The notes under the pieces: model-generated
The model's input: the letters and a program-made list of their open reading frames with translations, nothing else
Told to the model about the DNA's origin: nothing
Databases searched by the model: none
Shown here: in pieces, positions 16,918-25,969 of the stretch
Numbering within the stretch: position 1 is the stretch's first letter
Layout of the letters: every line of letters starts with the position of its first letter
Program-made: the position numbers and the translations under genes
From: Novosphingobium resinovorum
GTDB lineage: Bacteria > Pseudomonadota > Alphaproteobacteria > Sphingomonadales > Sphingomonadaceae
Direction: 5' to 3'
Length of the DNA stretch: 64,000 nt
Assembly (NCBI RefSeq): GCF_027922145.1
Contig: NZ_BSFC01000044.1
Span: 310,001 to 374,000 of the forward strand

Positions 16918-18171
16918 ATGGGCGACGGCAGGGCACTACAGGAATGGAAGCGCGGCTGGCCGGTGGTCGTCGCGGCGATGGCGGGGTTCTCGTTCTTCTC
17001 GGTGCTGATCTCGGCGACCGGGCTGTTCATCGAGCCGCTGGAACGGGCTTTCGGATGGGACCGGGCGACGCTGTCGATGGGACCGGCGATCGCGACCGCT
17101 GTGACGGCGCTCCTGTCGCCTTTCTACGGTGCGCTGATCGACCGCTTCGGCTCGCGGCGGCTGGGACTGCCGGGGGTGGTCGTGACGATGGCGGGCACTT
17201 GCATGTTCGCCTTTGCCAGCGGATCGAAGCTGCAGTGGGTGGTGATGTGGATCGCCTTCGGGCTGATCCTGACGTCCATCAAGTCGACGATCTGGACGAC
17301 GGCGGTAGCAGGCACGTTCGACAAGGGCAGGGGCCTTGCGCTCGGCCTTGCCGTGACCGGCCCGGCCATCGCGCAGACGCTGGTGCCGCCGCTCGGCAAC
17401 TTCCTGATCGAGAGTTTCGGCTGGCGCGCCGCCTATGTGTGGTTCGGGCTCGGCTGGGGCGGGGTGACGCTGCTGGTATGCTGGCTGTTCCTGCGCGATG
17501 CCCACGATCGGCGGCCGAAAGCGGACGGAGCCGTGCGCGCCGTGCTGCCGGGCCTGCACAAGCGTGAGGCACTGCGAAGCCGGGCCTTGCTTCAGGTAGC
17601 GGTGTCGTCCTTCGTGGTGATGGCGATGACCATCGGGCTGGGCATCCACCTTTTCCCGATCCTTACCGAAGCGGGCGTAGCGCGCAGCGAGGCGGCTTGG
17701 CTGCTGTCGCTGGGCGGCATAGCGGGCATCGTCGGCAAGCTGGTGACCGGGGCGCTGCTCGACCGGTTCCGGCCGAACTGGACCGGCAGCCTGACGATGG
17801 GTGTGACGGCGGTGACGTTCGTGGTGCTGATCCGCTTCCTCGATTCGATGCCCGCGCTGATCGCGGCGCTCGTCATCAACGGCTATGCGGCGGGCTCCAA
17901 GACGCAGATCACCGCGTTCCTGACCGCCGGATATGCGGGGATGCGCAATTTCGGGATGATCTACGGCGTCATGTCGGCGCTGGTGGCGCTGGCTTCCGGG
18001 CTTGGCCCGTGGATCGCGGGGAAGGTCTACGATACCTCGGGCGGGTACGAGCCGTTCCTCTGGGCGGGTGCGGTCGGCTGCGTACTGGGCGGCGGGCTGC
18101 TGCTGGCGTTGCCGCCGATGCCGAAATGGGATCAGGCAGAGGCTGAGTCCTCCCTGGAACGCAGACAATAA
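16918..18171 (+). CDS. MFS transporter, monocarboxylate/oxalate-type
   Basis: A 417-residue, 12-segment major facilitator protein. The loop 2-3 motif appears as GALIDRFGSRRLG and a second version as GALLDRFRPNWTG, supporting two six-helix halves with a longer central loop near residue 200. It is most like the MCT/OFA group that moves small carboxylates. ATG 16918 has GGGAGAGA seven bases upstream and replaces an extended frame beginning at 16825. That ribosome site is complementary to the sRNA seed described at 31.8-32.9 kb. The substrate is not known. Confidence 0.85.
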   Translation: MGDGRALQEWKRGWPVVVAAMAGFSFFSVLISATGLFIEPLERAFGWDRATLSMGPAIATAVTALLSPFYGALIDRFGSRRLGLPGVVVTMAGTCMFAFASGSKLQWVVMWIAFGLILTSIKSTIWTTAVAGTFDKGRGLALGLAVTGPAIAQTLVPPLGNFLIESFGWRAAYVWFGLGWGGVTLLVCWLFLRDAHDRRPKADGAVRAVLPGLHKREALRSRALLQVAVSSFVVMAMTIGLGIHLFPILTEAGVARSEAAWLLSLGGIAGIVGKLVTGALLDRFRPNWTGSLTMGVTAVTFVVLIRFLDSMPALIAALVINGYAAGSKTQITAFLTAGYAGMRNFGMIYGVMSALVALASGLGPWIAGKVYDTSGGYEPFLWAGAVGCVLGGGLLLALPPMPKWDQAEAESSLERRQ

Positions 18172-18173
18172 AA

Positions 18174-18205
18174 AAGCGGGGCGCCTTCCGACGCCCCGCT
18201 TTCTG
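18174..18205. terminator. Bidirectional terminator between convergent genes
   Basis: AGCGGGGCG and CGCCCCGCT pair around an eight-base loop, with A residues before and TTTCTGTTT after. It serves the MFS gene on the plus strand and the ligase gene on the minus strand. Confidence 0.85.
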
Positions 18206-18224
18206 TTTCATTGTACCGGAACGA

Positions 18225-19985
18225 TCAGGCCGCCAGCTTGAACGGCTCGATCTCGCCCGAGAGGTACAGCTTCTTGGCCTTGGCGCGGCTGAGCTTGCCC
18301 GAGCTGGTGCGCGGCAGGCTCTTGGGCGGCACCAGTTCGACCACGCAGTTCATGCCGGTGATCGAGCGCACCTTGTCACGGATCAGGTCGCGCAGTTCGA
18401 CGCGCTTGACCGGATCGGAGACGCGGCAGTGGACGAGCACGGCGGGGGCTTCCTCGCCGTTGTCCGTCTCCACCGAGAACGCCGCGATGTCGCCGTGGTT
18501 GAAGCCGGGAAGCTGCTCCACGGCCCACTCGATGTCCTGCGGCCAGTGGTTCTTGCCGTTGATGATGATCATGTCCTTGGCGCGGCCGACGATGAACAGG
18601 TAGCCGTCCGTCATGTAGCCCATGTCGCCGGTGTCCAGCCATCCGTCGACGAGGCACGCGGCGGTCGCCTCGGGGTCGCGGAAGTAGGAATGCATCACCG
18701 ACGTGCCGCGGCACCAGACCTTGCCGATCTTGTGGTCGCCCAGCGTGTCGCCGTTTTCGCCGCGGATCACCACTTCCATGTCGCGCACGGCCTTGCCGCA
18801 GTTGACGATGGCGCGGTAGCGGGCCGGGCGGTTGAGATCGCGCGGCGCGCCCGAGAGGCGCTCCTCCTCGACCAGTTCGACGCGGATGCCTTCGCCCGGC
18901 GGCATGACGGTGACCGCCAGCGTCGCTTCGGCCAGGCCGTAGCTGGGCAGGAACGCGGATGCCTTGAAGCCAGCATCGGCGAAGGCGTTGACGAAGCTCT
19001 GCATCACGTCCGGGCGGATCATGTCCGCGCCGTTACCGGCGATGCGCCAGCGCGACAGGTCGAAGCGATCGCTGACCGGGCTCTGGCTGGAGATGCGACG
19101 GGCGCAGATGTCGTAGCCGAACGTCGGCGAATAGGACGCCGAAGTGCCCTTGTTGCGGGTGATGAGGTCCAGCCATGCCAGCGGGCGACGCGCGAAATCC
19201 TCGGTCTTGAGGTAATCGGCGGAGACCTGGTTGGCGATCAGCGACAGGAAGCAGCCGACGAGGCCCATGTCGTGATACCACGGCAGCCACGAGATGCAGC
19301 GGTCGCTGTCCTGGAACTGCATGCCGTGCGCGTGGCTGGCAAGGTTCGACAACAGCGAGCGGTGAGTCACCGCGACGCCGTGCGGGAAGCGGGTGGAGCC
19401 CGAGGAATACTGCAGGTAGCAGATATCGTCCGGATCGGCCTTGGGCAGCGCGACTTCGGGCGCATCTTTCGCAGCGAAATCGGCCCAGGTGGCATGGGCA
19501 CAGCCCTGACGCTCGGCCGCAGCGGCGGTCATCGTGGCGATCTCGTCCGGACCGATCAGCAGGATCGGGTCGGAGCTGGAGAGCTGCACGGCCAGCTGGT
19601 CGATGTAGTTGTCCTTGCCGCCGAAGCTGGTGGGCAGCGGCAGCGGCACCGGCCAGGCACCCGCGTAGACCGCGCCGCAGAACAGTGCCGCGAAGTCCTG
19701 CCCGGTTTCGGCGATGAGGGCGATGCGATCGTCCTTCTTCACGCCGCGCGCGATCAGCGCATAAGCGACCTTGAGCGCGTCTTCGCGCAGTTCCGAGAAG
19801 GGATAGACGCGCGTGAGCGTGCCGCGCGGATCGTGGAAATTGAACCCGCGTTTGCCTGTGGCGGCATAGTCCAGGGCGTCGCCGAAAGTGGCGAAATCGG
19901 CGAAAATGCGCGGCAGCGCATCCTCGTTGGGGGTGGGGATAAGTGCCTGCCCCGTATTCGGCACCAGTTCGATGGTGTCGGCCAT
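18225..19985 (-). CDS. Fatty acyl-AMP ligase (FAAL-type)
   Basis: A 586-residue ANL-superfamily adenylating enzyme. The P-loop-like motif reads LQYSSGSTRFPHGVAVTH, followed by LPWYHDMGLVG, YGLAEATLAV, and the hinge region GWLDTGDMGYM. The FAAL type makes acyl-adenylates that are handed to acyl carrier proteins rather than to CoA. The C-terminal SSGKLSRAKAKKLYL includes the late catalytic Lys. No carrier protein, polyketide or peptide synthase lies beside it, so the acceptor is unknown. In sphingolipid-making alphaproteobacteria such ligases take part in ceramide synthesis, which is one possibility. Confidence 0.88.
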   Translation of the reverse strand: MADTIELVPNTGQALIPTPNEDALPRIFADFATFGDALDYAATGKRGFNFHDPRGTLTRVYPFSELREDALKVAYALIARGVKKDDRIALIAETGQDFAALFCGAVYAGAWPVPLPLPTSFGGKDNYIDQLAVQLSSSDPILLIGPDEIATMTAAAAERQGCAHATWADFAAKDAPEVALPKADPDDICYLQYSSGSTRFPHGVAVTHRSLLSNLASHAHGMQFQDSDRCISWLPWYHDMGLVGCFLSLIANQVSADYLKTEDFARRPLAWLDLITRNKGTSASYSPTFGYDICARRISSQSPVSDRFDLSRWRIAGNGADMIRPDVMQSFVNAFADAGFKASAFLPSYGLAEATLAVTVMPPGEGIRVELVEEERLSGAPRDLNRPARYRAIVNCGKAVRDMEVVIRGENGDTLGDHKIGKVWCRGTSVMHSYFRDPEATAACLVDGWLDTGDMGYMTDGYLFIVGRAKDMIIINGKNHWPQDIEWAVEQLPGFNHGDIAAFSVETDNGEEAPAVLVHCRVSDPVKRVELRDLIRDKVRSITGMNCVVELVPPKSLPRTSSGKLSRAKAKKLYLSGEIEPFKLAA

Positions 19986-20135
19986 ATGATCTAACCCGTT
20001 GTAGTTATACCGTTACTCTCGCGAGACCGGCGCTTCTATCCGGTCCAATCTGAACCGGAGGTAGCTGTGTTGCGTCCCAGTACGGTCTCACGCACTCTCC
20101 CCATTTCCAGCCGAGTGTGGCACGAATAGGGCAGC

Positions 20136-20711
20136 ATGTCGGACAAGCGTCGCAATCCACAGCGTGGACCACACCCACTCGACCCGAACCGTCTGGAGGA
20201 ACTGGCGCTGGCCTATGTCGCGCGTTTCGCCACGACGCAAGCCAAGTTGCGCGGTTATCTGCAGCGCAAACTGAGGGAGCGCGGCTGGTCGGAAGAGGCC
20301 CAGTCGGAAGGACGGGGCCCCGATGTTGAGGCGCTGGTCGAGCGCTATGCACAGAAGGGCTACGTCGACGATGCCTCGTGGGCGCGGATGAAGGCGGGCA
20401 GCCTGCTGCGGCGTGGCTATGGCGCGCGCCGGGTCGGCGAGGCGCTGGGGCAGGCAGGGGTGGACGAAACCCTGCGCGCCGAGGCCCGGCCCGGCATTGC
20501 CGAGCAGCGCCGCGCGGCGCTGGTGCTGGCGCGGCGGCGCCGGTTCGGTCCTTTCGCCGTTCAGGTTGCGGAAGACCCCAAGGTGCAAGATCGGCAACTC
20601 GCCGCGATGCTGCGCGCCGGGCACCCGCTCGACATCGCGCGCCGGATCGTCGAGAGCGAGGACGCCGACGCGCTCGAGGAATGGTGCGAGTCGGAATTCG
20701 GAGACTATTGA
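20136..20711 (+). CDS. recX: Regulatory protein RecX
   Basis: A 191-residue RecX-type protein, which in other bacteria caps RecA filaments and limits recombination. The helical repeats are visible in ALAYVARFATTQAKLRGYLQ and GYVDDASWARMKAGSLLRRG, the latter the family signature. The gene is not beside recA here. It is followed without a gap by a DUF192 gene, so the two are translationally linked. It is divergent from the acyl-AMP ligase across 150 bp that holds the palindrome TCTCGCGAGA. Confidence 0.8.
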   Translation: MSDKRRNPQRGPHPLDPNRLEELALAYVARFATTQAKLRGYLQRKLRERGWSEEAQSEGRGPDVEALVERYAQKGYVDDASWARMKAGSLLRRGYGARRVGEALGQAGVDETLRAEARPGIAEQRRAALVLARRRRFGPFAVQVAEDPKVQDRQLAAMLRAGHPLDIARRIVESEDADALEEWCESEFGDY

Positions 20712-21203
20712 ATGCGCCTTACCCGCTCCACGCTTGCCGTTTCGCTGCTGCTGGCCTTCGCCGCGTGCTCGCAAGGGGGGCAGGAGGCCACGGCCAAGGC
20801 GTCACAGGCACAAGCTGCGGTGCATCCGATTTCGGGCCTGCCGGTCAAGGACCTCGAGGTGAAGTCTGCGAACGGCACCCACGCGTTCCGGGTGGAGGTC
20901 GCCTCGACGTTCAAGGAGCAGGAGCACGGCCTGATGTTCCGCTCCGAAATGGGCGCGGACGAGGGCATGATCTTCCCCAACAAGCCGCCGCGCCGTTCCG
21001 CCTTCTGGATGCGCAACACGGTGATCCCGCTCGACATCATCTTCATCGGCACTGACCACCGCATCCTCAACATCGCGGCGAACGCGGTGCCTTATGATGA
21101 GACGCCGCTGCCTTCGGACGGCATCGCTGCGGGCGTGCTGGAACTGAACGGCGGCCGCGCGGCGCAGCTCGGCATCAAGGCGGGCGACAAGGTCAGCTGG
21201 TAA
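20712..21203 (+). CDS. DUF192 lipoprotein
   Basis: A 163-residue protein with a lipoprotein signal, LLAFAAC, so Cys19 is the probable lipidated residue and the protein is held at a membrane in the envelope. The DUF192 domain follows, with GLMFRSEMGADEGMIF and SAFWMRNTVIPLDIIFI as hallmark segments. The ATG directly follows the recX TGA. The function of the family is not established. Confidence 0.85.
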   Translation: MRLTRSTLAVSLLLAFAACSQGGQEATAKASQAQAAVHPISGLPVKDLEVKSANGTHAFRVEVASTFKEQEHGLMFRSEMGADEGMIFPNKPPRRSAFWMRNTVIPLDIIFIGTDHRILNIAANAVPYDETPLPSDGIAAGVLELNGGRAAQLGIKAGDKVSW

Positions 21204-21216
21204 GCCCACCCCCCTT

Positions 21217-21293
21217 CGTCATTGCGAGCGCAGCGAAGCAATCCAGGACAGTCTTGAGCCGCCCTGGATTGCTTCGCTGCGCTCGCAATGACG
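21217..21293. repeat. REP-like dyad, CGTCATTGCGAG family, copy 4
   Basis: Arms CGTCATTGCGAGCGCAGCG and the complement. It lies between two genes of the same direction. Confidence 0.85.
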
Positions 21294-21379
21294 AGGATGG
21301 AAATGCTGCCCAATAGGCGAGGTGCCTCCCGCGTCCCGTCTGCCTTAGCTTGCCTCCCGAACGACATGGGGAGAGACGG

Positions 21380-22126
21380 ATGGGTTCGCTGACGGGAAAG
21401 ACGGCGCTGGTGACCGGCGGTTCGCGCGGGATCGGCCGGGAGGTGGCGCTGAGGCTCGCGGCGGACGGCGCCCGGGTCTGCATCAACTACAACAACAATG
21501 CGGCCGCTGCCGAAGAGGTCGTCTCGGCGATCCGCGATGCCGGGGGCGACGCCTTCGCCCTGCAGGCCGACGTCGGTTCGGCCGGGGCTATCGCGGCGAT
21601 GTTCGCGGCCTTCGATGCGCAGGCGGACGGCCTCGACATCCTCGTCAACAACGCGGGAATCGGCGAGATGGCGACGATCGCCGAGACGGACGAGGCGCTC
21701 TACGACGCGATGATGCGGGTGAACGCCAAGGGGCCGTTCTTCGTCACGCAGGCGGCGCTGTCCCGGCTGCGGGGCGGCGGGCGCATTGTGAACCTTTCGT
21801 CCATGGTCGCGCGCGCCGCTTATGCATCGTGCCTGGCCTATGCCATGAGCAAGGCGGCGGTGGAGCATTTCACCCGCTCGCTGGCGCAGGAGCTGGGCGC
21901 GCGCGGTATCACCGTCAACGCGGTGGCGCCGGGCGCGACGATCACGGATTTCGCGCCCGCGCTGTTCAACGATCCGGCGACGGTGGACTATCTCGCCTCG
22001 GTCGCGGCGCTCGGGCGGGTGGGGCAGCCGGGCGACGTCGCGCGGGTGATTGGCTTCCTGTGCGGGCCCGATGGCGCATGGGTGACAGGTCAGGTGATCG
22101 AGGCGAGCGGCGGGATGCATTTGTAG
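21380..22126 (+). CDS. Short-chain dehydrogenase/reductase
   Basis: A 248-residue Rossmann enzyme. The cofactor motif is TGGSRGIG at residues about 13-20, NNAG lies in the middle, and the catalytic segment is YAMSKAAVEHF with Ser in NLSSMVAR. The basic residue pattern after the glycine motif favours NADP(H). ATG 21380 has GGGGAGAGACGG before it, and this ribosome site is again complementary to the sRNA seed. The substrate cannot be assigned; 3-oxoacyl reductase-like activity is typical of this group. Confidence 0.88.
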   Translation: MGSLTGKTALVTGGSRGIGREVALRLAADGARVCINYNNNAAAAEEVVSAIRDAGGDAFALQADVGSAGAIAAMFAAFDAQADGLDILVNNAGIGEMATIAETDEALYDAMMRVNAKGPFFVTQAALSRLRGGGRIVNLSSMVARAAYASCLAYAMSKAAVEHFTRSLAQELGARGITVNAVAPGATITDFAPALFNDPATVDYLASVAALGRVGQPGDVARVIGFLCGPDGAWVTGQVIEASGGMHL

Positions 22127-22186
22127 CACCCGAAGGTCCCTCTTCGCGCTTGCGTTGGGGGGCGCTTCGGGGCTAGTGCGCGGCAC

Positions 22187-22594
22187 ATGGGAATCCTGTC
22201 CAAGATCTTCACCTGGTGGGACGGCGCCACCATCGGCACCTCGCTCTGGAGCTCGCGCAATGGCGAGCATGTCGGCACCGACGCGCAGGGGAACAAGTAC
22301 TATCGTTCCAAGAACGCGAAAGTGAAGACGACCGAGGGCTGGGATCGCCGCTGGGTGATCTATGCCGGCGCCAACGACGCCAGCAACGTCCCCGCCGAAT
22401 GGCACGGCTGGCTGCACCACTCGTACGATGGTGTGCCCGAAAGCCATCTGCCCGCGCCGCGCATCTGGGAAGTGGACTACACCCCCAACGCCACCGGCAC
22501 CGCGACCGCGTATCGCCCGCAGGGCGCGCTGGAGCGTGGCGGCCGCCGTGCTGCCGCCACCGGCGACTACGAAGCCTGGTCGCCGGAAGCCTGA
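22187..22594 (+). CDS. Complex I accessory subunit NDUFA12-like (17.2 kDa)
   Basis: A 135-residue protein matching the NDUFA12/B17.2 family, a supernumerary subunit of NADH:ubiquinone oxidoreductase found in alphaproteobacteria and mitochondria. Typical segments are YYRSKNAK, RRWVIYAGANDASNVPAEWH and GWLHHSYDGVP. The rest of complex I is not encoded in this window. It lies ten bases before the DUF2155 gene, a pairing seen in alphaproteobacteria. Confidence 0.9.
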   Translation: MGILSKIFTWWDGATIGTSLWSSRNGEHVGTDAQGNKYYRSKNAKVKTTEGWDRRWVIYAGANDASNVPAEWHGWLHHSYDGVPESHLPAPRIWEVDYTPNATGTATAYRPQGALERGGRRAAATGDYEAWSPEA

Positions 22595-22604
22595 GGGCTC
22601 AAGC

Positions 22605-23246
22605 ATGATTCGCTGGAGGGCTTTGACGGCACTCTCGTTGCTGTCGGTCCTGGCGGCCTGCGGTGGTGAGCCTGCGCCCGAGGCGCAGGACACCAGCGTC
22701 CCGGATGCCATCGCCGGAATGCAGGCCGGCCCTGCACAGGCCGCGAAAGGCCAGCAGATCGGCACGCCCAACAAGGACCGCGTGGTCACGCTGGGCGTCC
22801 TCAACAAGCGCAACAACCTGACGCAGGACCTGGTGATGAAGCCGGGCGAATCGCGCCGCCTCGGCAATCTCGTCGTGAAGGTCGCCACCTGCGAGAAGAC
22901 GCTTCCCTGGGAAAAGCCGCAGGAAGAGGGCGCCTTCGTCCAGGTCTTCGTCGAACAGCGCCGCACCACCGAGGAAAAGCTGGCCTGGAACAAGGTGTTC
23001 TCCGGCTGGCTGTTCAAGAACAACCCCGGTGCCAACGTGGTCGAGCACCCGGTCTACGACGTCTGGGTCAAGAGCTGCGCGATGAGCTTCCCGGGCGAAG
23101 AAGCCAGTCCGCAGGACGACGCGTCGCCGAGCAGGGCTTCGAACGCCTCGGGCAGTGAGAGCACTCCGGCCCCTGCCGCGTCGCCGAGCGCTTCTCCGAC
23201 GGCGGCCGATCCCGAGCCGGTCGAGGAACCCGCTGTCGAGCAATAG
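22605..23246 (+). CDS. DUF2155 lipoprotein
   Basis: A 213-residue envelope protein with the lipobox LSVLAAC and Cys near residue 19. The DUF2155 domain covers roughly residues 65-155, including LVVKVATCEKTLPWEKPQEEG and the closing VYDVWVKSC. A Ser/Ala/Pro-rich tail of about 60 residues follows. That tail is coded by DNA which, on the other strand, encodes the end of aat (193-bp overlap). The function of the family is not known. ATG 22605 is taken because it opens the signal peptide. Confidence 0.82.
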   Translation: MIRWRALTALSLLSVLAACGGEPAPEAQDTSVPDAIAGMQAGPAQAAKGQQIGTPNKDRVVTLGVLNKRNNLTQDLVMKPGESRRLGNLVVKVATCEKTLPWEKPQEEGAFVQVFVEQRRTTEEKLAWNKVFSGWLFKNNPGANVVEHPVYDVWVKSCAMSFPGEEASPQDDASPSRASNASGSESTPAPAASPSASPTAADPEPVEEPAVEQ

Positions 23247-23863
23247 CCCGACTGGGCTGCCTGCAGCAGCGACAAATATTTTTTCTGCGGCATCTCCACC
23301 GCGCCCAGCGAGGCGAGGTGGGAGGTCATGAACTGGCAGTCGAGCAGGGTGATGCCGCCCCGTCGCAGCGCCGCCACCAGCCAGCACAGCGCGACCTTCG
23401 ACGAATCGCTGACGCGCGAGAACATCGATTCGCCGCAGAACACCCGGTCGAAGCCGACGCCGTAGAGGCCGCCGACCAGTTCGCCATCGCGCCAGACCTC
23501 GATCGAATGCGCGTGGCCGAGGAAGTGCAGGTTCTCGTAGCTGGCCTGAATGCGGTGGCTGATCCAGCTGTCTCCCCCGTCATCATTGGCATCCCCGTCG
23601 CGCGCCTGTCTCGGCGCTGCGCATTCGTCCATGACTTGCGAGAAGGCGCGGTTGCAGGTCACCTCGAACCGCCCGCGCTTGAGCGTGCGGGCGAGGGAGG
23701 AGGATACGCGAAGCCCATCGAGCGGCAGCGTCGCGCGCAGGCGCGGTTCGATCCAGAAGATCTCCGGATCGTCGCGCGCGTCGGACATGGGAAATATCCC
23801 GCTGCGATAGGCGAGCATCAGGAGTTCAGGCTCGATGATCGGATTTGAGCGGGGCGCGTGCAC
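23054..23863 (-). CDS. aat: Leucyl/phenylalanyl-tRNA-protein transferase
   Basis: A cytosolic enzyme of the N-degron pathway that adds Leu or Phe to proteins starting with Lys or Arg. Motifs include LAYRSGIFPM, FWIEPRLRATLP and the substrate-pocket region LYGVGFDRVFCGESMFSR. The ordinary family core ends near residue 205 (MPQKKYLSLL). There is no stop codon there, and the frame continues for 64 further low-complexity residues that lie entirely antisense to the DUF2155 tail. The protein is 269 residues against about 234 in E. coli. Confidence 0.88.
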   Translation of the reverse strand: MHAPRSNPIIEPELLMLAYRSGIFPMSDARDDPEIFWIEPRLRATLPLDGLRVSSSLARTLKRGRFEVTCNRAFSQVMDECAAPRQARDGDANDDGGDSWISHRIQASYENLHFLGHAHSIEVWRDGELVGGLYGVGFDRVFCGESMFSRVSDSSKVALCWLVAALRRGGITLLDCQFMTSHLASLGAVEMPQKKYLSLLQAAQSGYCSTAGSSTGSGSAAVGEALGDAAGAGVLSLPEAFEALLGDASSCGLASSPGKLIAQLLTQTS

Positions 23864-23976
23864 GAAAACGTCCTAGCAGATGGGGATAACGAGCGCGAAT
23901 CGACATATTCGCTCCGCCGGTCCACAATCGCCGCTTGCCATCGCGCAAGTCCTTCATTAGAGGCCCCCGAGCCCGC

Positions 23977-24052
23977 AGGAGTGTAGCTCAGTTGGTAGAG
24001 CATCGGTCTCCAAAACCGAGGGCCGTGGGTTCGAGTCCCTCCACTCCTGCCA
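23977..24052 (+). tRNA. tRNA-Trp (anticodon CCA)
   Basis: A complete cloverleaf. The acceptor AGGAGTG pairs with CACTCCT, the D arm is GCTCAGTTGGTAGAGC, the anticodon loop is CTCCAAA, and the T arm contains GGTTCGAGTCC. CCA is encoded. In many bacteria this tRNA precedes secE-nusG; here one gene separates them. Confidence 0.97.
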
Positions 24053-24129
24053 GCATCTTCCCAAGATCGCGATAATCTTCCCTTCGGGGAGATCCGGATG
24101 CGGGGCGCCGAAGTGTGCCTTGCACGCGG

Positions 24130-24207
24130 GTGCTTCGACAAGCTCAGCATGAGCGGAAACGGGAAGACGGCTTCCTCATTCCGCTCATGCTGAGCTTGTC
24201 GAAGCAC
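24130..24207. repeat. Inverted repeat with TTCGACAAGCTCAGCATGAGC arms
   Basis: The left arm from 24130 (GTGCTTCGACAAGCTCAG) is mirrored exactly at the right end, with GCATGAGCGGAA continuing both arms. The centre is about 22 bases. It lies between tRNA-Trp and a membrane protein gene. Related half-sites recur at 29294-29387 and about 54117. Confidence 0.8.
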
Positions 24208-24300
24208 CATCGTCGGGTCACGACGTTCAATTGCGGGCCAAGTTGCTTTACGAGAGCCCGTTCGCCGATTCGGGCTACTAGCGGGAAGACACAGTCGTAC

Positions 24301-25836
24301 ATGCACGCCAGCGCGCATCCTGACGCCGTGGAGGCCGAAGCGGCCACCTCCAACTCCGGCACCGACACTTACAAGCGCACGCGCCACGAAGCCTTGTGGA
24401 TGGGCATCGTCCTGTCGCTGCTGGCGATGCTCCCCGCGATCGTCGCCTGGGCGCCGCAGATGACCGACTATCCTTCGCACCTGGCCGGGTTCAAGGTCAT
24501 GCTCGATCACGGGCACGACCCGTTCCTGACGCGCTATTTCCTGTTCAAGTGGGAGTGGACCGGCAATCTCGGCGCCGAGCTGCTGATGGTGCCGCTCACG
24601 AAGATCATGGGGCTGGAAGCTGCGGGCCGCTTCATCGTCGCGGCCATTCCGTTCCTTACCGGCATGGCGATCATGGCGGTGGAATGGAGCCTCAGGAAGC
24701 GCATCGGTGTTGGCGCGATCCTGGCCTTCGCGATGATCTGGTCGCCCTCGTTCCTGATGGGCTTCCTCAACTATTCGCTGTCGATTGCCTTCGCGCTGTT
24801 CGTGCTGGCGGGCTGGGTGCGGCTGGAGAACTGGCGCTGGCGCTGGGCGGTGATGATCCCGGCGAGCTTCGTGGTGTGGCTGTGCCACGTCTCGGGCTGG
24901 GGCGTGATGGGCGTGCTGATCTTCGGCTATGAATGGTCGAAGCGTACAAGCTGGCGGGACTGGCGGCCGTTCCTTAAGCCCTGGCCGCTGATCTTCCCGC
25001 TGCTGCCGATGCTGCTGGGCGTGGGGTCCAACTCCAAGGTGTCCTACGGGCGCTTCGGCGTGCTCGAATACAAGTGGCAGATCCTCTACCGCGCGATGCG
25101 CAGCTACGACATGACCTTCGACATCGCCAGCCTGTGCGTGGTGGTGGCGGTGATCGTGGCGGCGCTGGCGATCCGCCGTTTCGACGGGCGCGTCGGCTGG
25201 GCGGCGCTGATCCTGCTGATCCTGACGCTGGTGGTGCCGCGCCAGATCTTCGGCGGCGACTATGCCGACTATCGCCTGAGCACCGCCGCGCTGCTGGTCG
25301 CGTGCCTCGCGATCGACTGGCCGGTGCCGCGCTGGGGCCTTGCGCTGGCGGGGCTGCTGTTCACCGCGCGCATCGCCGTCACCACGGTGGTCTGGTACGA
25401 GGATGCGCAGACCGCGCGCCAGCTCGTCACCGCGCTCGATTACGTTCCCGAAGGCTCGCGCGTGGCGACGGCGATCGCGATTCCGCGCCGCCAGTGGTTC
25501 TTCGGCCCGTTCGAGCACTTCGGCAGTTACGCCGTGGTTCGCCGCAGTTCGATGGAGAATTCCAACTTCGCGTTGCCCGACGTCCACATGCTGTCGATGC
25601 GCGAAACTCGCTACCGTTTCAACGATCCGACGCAGCGCATTCTCTACAGCGACAGCCAGCGGATCGACTTGCGCAAGTTCAAGCCCGCGCGCCATGCCGA
25701 CTACCTCTGGTACATCGGCACGAAGGCGCCGGTGGCGATCCCGGACGGGGCGCGGATCGTCTTCGCGACGCCCAACTCGTTCCTTGCACGCCTGCCGGAC
25801 TCGGTGGACCTTGCAAATCCGGACAGTGGAAGCTAA
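24301..25836 (+). CDS. Polytopic membrane protein of unknown function
   Basis: A 511-residue integral membrane protein with about ten hydrophobic segments in residues 30-370, then a soluble C-terminal part of about 140 residues. An early motif MTDYPSHLAGF and the overall layout (membrane region, then a soluble periplasmic-looking domain) are like those of GT-C glycosyltransferases. I see no clear catalytic DxD, so the function is left open. The ATG at 24301 is the first base after the repeat-rich spacer. It sits between tRNA-Trp and secE. Confidence 0.6.
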   Translation: MHASAHPDAVEAEAATSNSGTDTYKRTRHEALWMGIVLSLLAMLPAIVAWAPQMTDYPSHLAGFKVMLDHGHDPFLTRYFLFKWEWTGNLGAELLMVPLTKIMGLEAAGRFIVAAIPFLTGMAIMAVEWSLRKRIGVGAILAFAMIWSPSFLMGFLNYSLSIAFALFVLAGWVRLENWRWRWAVMIPASFVVWLCHVSGWGVMGVLIFGYEWSKRTSWRDWRPFLKPWPLIFPLLPMLLGVGSNSKVSYGRFGVLEYKWQILYRAMRSYDMTFDIASLCVVVAVIVAALAIRRFDGRVGWAALILLILTLVVPRQIFGGDYADYRLSTAALLVACLAIDWPVPRWGLALAGLLFTARIAVTTVVWYEDAQTARQLVTALDYVPEGSRVATAIAIPRRQWFFGPFEHFGSYAVVRRSSMENSNFALPDVHMLSMRETRYRFNDPTQRILYSDSQRIDLRKFKPARHADYLWYIGTKAPVAIPDGARIVFATPNSFLARLPDSVDLANPDSGS

Positions 25837-25969
25837 ATCCCCGTTTCCTCCCGACAGGCGGACTTCATCAGCCCCTCCCGGCCTCGGCCGGGGTGGCGAT
25901 GGCCCCTAGGCGGAAGAATCGCAGAATTTTCCGTGACCAAAGCGGCATAGCTAAGAGAGCGACGTTAAG

